In this document: one piece after another, positions 63,001-64,000 of the stretch
Layout: each line of letters opens with the position of its first letter
How positions within the stretch are numbered: the first letter of the stretch is position 1
DNA from: Nostoc sphaeroides
Lineage (GTDB): Bacteria > Cyanobacteriota > Cyanobacteriia > Cyanobacteriales > Nostocaceae
Length of the DNA: 64,000 nt
Assembly (NCBI RefSeq): GCF_003443655.1
Contig: NZ_CP031941.1
Span: 3,160,501 to 3,224,500, forward strand
Direction: 5' to 3'
Position numbers and translations under genes: made by a program
Notes under the pieces: generated by a model
Seen by the model: only the letters and a program-made list of their open reading frames with translations
The model's database searches: none
Told to the model about the DNA's origin: nothing

Positions 63001-64000
63001 TCTGCATAGATGCGGTTATAAATTCGCAACTTTCCATCCCGCTTTACCACCAACCCAGTCAACCGCAGCGCCATTTGGTCATCACTATCATCAGCGACAA
63101 TCTCACTCTGCTGCACAATTTGCTGACACAATCCCAAAAGCCGCCCAGTGCGCTGCTCCCCACTTTGCATGATTCTGTCTCGAATCGTCTTCAAATGCTC
63201 CGGCTCATCTTGCGTCTCCCAATTTTCAATAATCCGCTTTCTTACCACCCCTGCCACTAACGCCTCAATTTGGGATTTATCCTCGTCTCTAGAAGAAGAC
63301 GCGATAAATCGCGTCTCTACAAGGCATTCCTCAATTAACAATTTACAAACTTTTTGTGTCAAAAATGGCTGTCCCCCCGTCCAAGCCAGCACTGCTGCCA
63401 TTGCCTCTTGAGGATTTCCCGTTACCGCCAAACCCTGTGCCAAGGGTTGCGCCTCTGGGAGTTGAAAGCCGGTTAAATCAATTGCCTGTCCAATATTAAA
63501 AGGTGTCCGGCGTTTGTCTTGAATCAAATCTGAAGGCGTAGATACGCCAATCAAAGCAAAGGTGATGCGATTATATTCAGGATTGTCTGCCCGTCGGTTG
63601 TAGCAATCGCGGATAACTGCAAAAAAGTCATCTAAGTTGAATGAAAGACTCAGAACGCTGTCAATTTCATCAATAAAAATAACAATGTTTTCAGTAATAG
63701 TTTTAAGTAAAATTGTTTCAATAAACTTGCTCAAGTGCTGCACTGGTGAAAGCAACCCGTTATCAGCCCACCAAGTATCTAAATCAAAAGTTGTATAAAT
63801 ATTAAAACTTCCCACCAGAGTATCAATCACCCCGGCATACCACTGTTCTGGCGTAATATCTGCCGTCCCAATAGCTGTAAAATCAACAACAGCACAAGCA
63901 AATCCCTCAGTTTGCAACTGCTGCATTACCTGTACCCGCAAGCTAGATTTCCCCATCTGCCGGGAATTGAGTACATAACAAAAATCCCCAGCCTTCAAGC
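60066..64000 (-). CDS. AAA-like NTPase with coiled coil and 15 WD40 repeats, N-terminus beyond window
   Basis: An AAA_35-type NTPase fused to WD40 repeats; at least 1310 residues, 5' end outside the window. The apparent first codon at 63998 is a TTG that reads Leu in the family pattern LKAGDFCYVLNSRQMGKSS, so the true start lies upstream. Walker A SRQMGKSS; Walker B IVIFIDEIDSVL. A membrane helix (about residues 431-453), a long Lys/Gln-rich coiled coil (455-600), then 15 WD40 repeats. Blades 1-14 are near-identical in a 123-bp unit (blade 15 diverges), differing mainly at the residues after GHE and TAS. The tail LLARGCRWLHNYL matches that of the STAND protein. Probable signalling or defence receptor; inference. 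Confidence 0.88.
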   Translation of the reverse strand, partial: LKAGDFCYVLNSRQMGKSSLRVQVMQQLQTEGFACAVVDFTAIGTADITPEQWYAGVIDTLVGSFNIYTTFDLDTWWADNGLLSPVQHLSKFIETILLKTITENIVIFIDEIDSVLSLSFNLDDFFAVIRDCYNRRADNPEYNRITFALIGVSTPSDLIQDKRRTPFNIGQAIDLTGFQLPEAQPLAQGLAVTGNPQEAMAAVLAWTGGQPFLTQKVCKLLIEECLVETRFIASSSRDEDKSQIEALVAGVVRKRIIENWETQDEPEHLKTIRDRIMQSGEQRTGRLLGLCQQIVQQSEIVADDSDDQMALRLTGLVVKRDGKLRIYNRIYAEVFKWEWSENILARLRPYSDAFNAWVAADFQDESRLLRGKALQEALVWRIGKSLTDVDDRFLDASQELERLEVERNLELAKKEQEILTAANQKARQTVLIAWVLLFISAVAAIGLGVLASKSNQQLASAENQLKRFDSEKGQREQELITAQQRIANANKKLTNAQKKLVDAEANLKKQQQTAKEQLAATNQKLAQAKDKENQAREQVGKAQNEVQQAKKQQRKALAGLKTAETKQQQAQERVKQAQADLRKTETAQKVAVAATRLERSGVANINRFQFNQLGALLAAMGDGRELKSLIDKQGIKQLQDYPAASPVLALQTILDKVQGFTVMAGHESYVRSASFSPDGQRILTASDDKTARLWDLQGKEIAKFQGHEDWVTSASFSPDGQRILTASDDKTARLWDLQGKEIAKFQGHEDWVTSASFSPDGQRILTASDDKTARLWDLQGKEIAKFQGHEDWVRSASFSPDGQRILTASDDKTARLWDLQGKEIAKFQGHEDWVTSASFSPDGQRILTASDDKTARLWDLQGKEIAKFQGHEDWVTSASFSPDGQRILTASSDKTARLWDLQGKEIAKFQGHESYVRSASFSPDGQRILTASSDKTARLWDLQGKEIAKFQGHESYVTSASFSPDGQRILTASDDKTARLWDLQGKEIAKFQGHESDVTSASFSPDGQRILTASDDKTARLWDLQGKEIAKFQGHESYVRSASFSPDGQRILTASLDKTARLWDLQGKEIAKFQGHESDVTSASFSPDGQRILTASYEKTARLWDLQGKEIAKFQGHEDWVTSASFSPDGQRILTASSDKTARLWDLQGKEIAKFQGHESYVTSASFSPDGQRILTASYDNTARLWDLQGKEIAKFQGHESYVTSASFSPDGQRILTASYDNTARLWDLQGKEIAKFQGHENSVISASFSPDGQRILIASVDKTGLVVSIYAWNVESLEQLLARGCRWLHNYLIYAPNLSDSDKQLCKKK
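63297..63316. repeat. GAGACGCGAT palindrome inside the AAA/WD40 coding sequence
   Basis: AGACGCGATAAATCGCGTCT is a perfect palindrome of the dispersed type found between genes at 4551, 4628, 5366, 5403 and 48477. It is read in frame as ETRFIASSS. Confidence 0.8.

Overview
The window looks like chromosomal DNA of a heterocyst-forming cyanobacterium (Nostoc/Anabaena group). Seen: very frequent GCGATCGC (HIP1) octamers, 7-bp short tandem repeats between genes, many palindromic dispersed repeats, cytochrome f and Rieske genes, a tocopherol cyclase, Ycf35, several Uma2-family genes, and large WD40/STAND proteins. Genus is inference; no rRNA is present.

Layout. 1-3,000: a minus-strand DUF2997-Ycf35-ferredoxin cluster, then two toxin-antitoxin-like pairs (DUF433/DUF5615 and MazE/MazF). 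3,500-5,350: a saccharopine-dehydrogenase-like oxidoreductase and an unknown gene. 5,500-10,130: pilB-pilT-pilC, the type IV pilus motor genes, divergent from the chaperone block grpE-dnaK-dnaJ (10,500-15,360), which runs by overlapping stops and starts into a TusA-like gene and rsgA. 16,900-21,060: Uma2 genes, a GH57 glucan branching enzyme and a small DUF6888/DUF6887 pair. 21,260-26,240: a methyltransferase-like gene, petC-petA with a clear intrinsic terminator, divergent DUF3067, DUF4058 and tatC (the Rieske protein is a Tat substrate, so petC and tatC are functionally linked).

27,940-38,010 is the accessory region. It starts with 1.7 kb of repeats (two copies of a MITE-like element with a variable heptamer core, a 62-bp tandem repeat, and a 313-bp element with 12-bp perfect inverted ends and 10-bp flanking direct repeats). 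A two-gene P-loop NTPase plus STAND/TPR/14-WD40 system follows, and then an AT-rich pair encoding a DUF262 protein and a minimal nucleotidyltransferase-fold protein. I regard this as a candidate defence island. 38,400-44,600: Uma2, a small gene with an aspartic-protease-like partner, tRNA-Arg(CCU), tocopherol cyclase, and a local family of J-TPR, J-TPR-WD40 and WD40-only genes sharing a leader.

44,900-55,080: a membrane protein, tandem metallophosphoesterases, a cluster of three abutting palindromic elements, a secreted pentapeptide protein, an epoxide-hydrolase-like enzyme, a GHL10-type glycosidase with DUF2358, and a two-gene ParA-like ATPase plus AlbA_2/HATPase unit directly downstream of uvrA. 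58,200-64,000: two Uma2 genes, a 42-bp x 6 tandem repeat, and the 3' part of an AAA/WD40 gene whose 15 blades are almost identical except at a few fixed positions.

The strongest leads are the DUF262+nucleotidyltransferase pair, the AAA/WD40 gene with near-identical but locally variable blades, the STAND pair, and several cases where small dispersed repeats have entered coding sequences in frame, two of them exactly inside HIP1 octamers.
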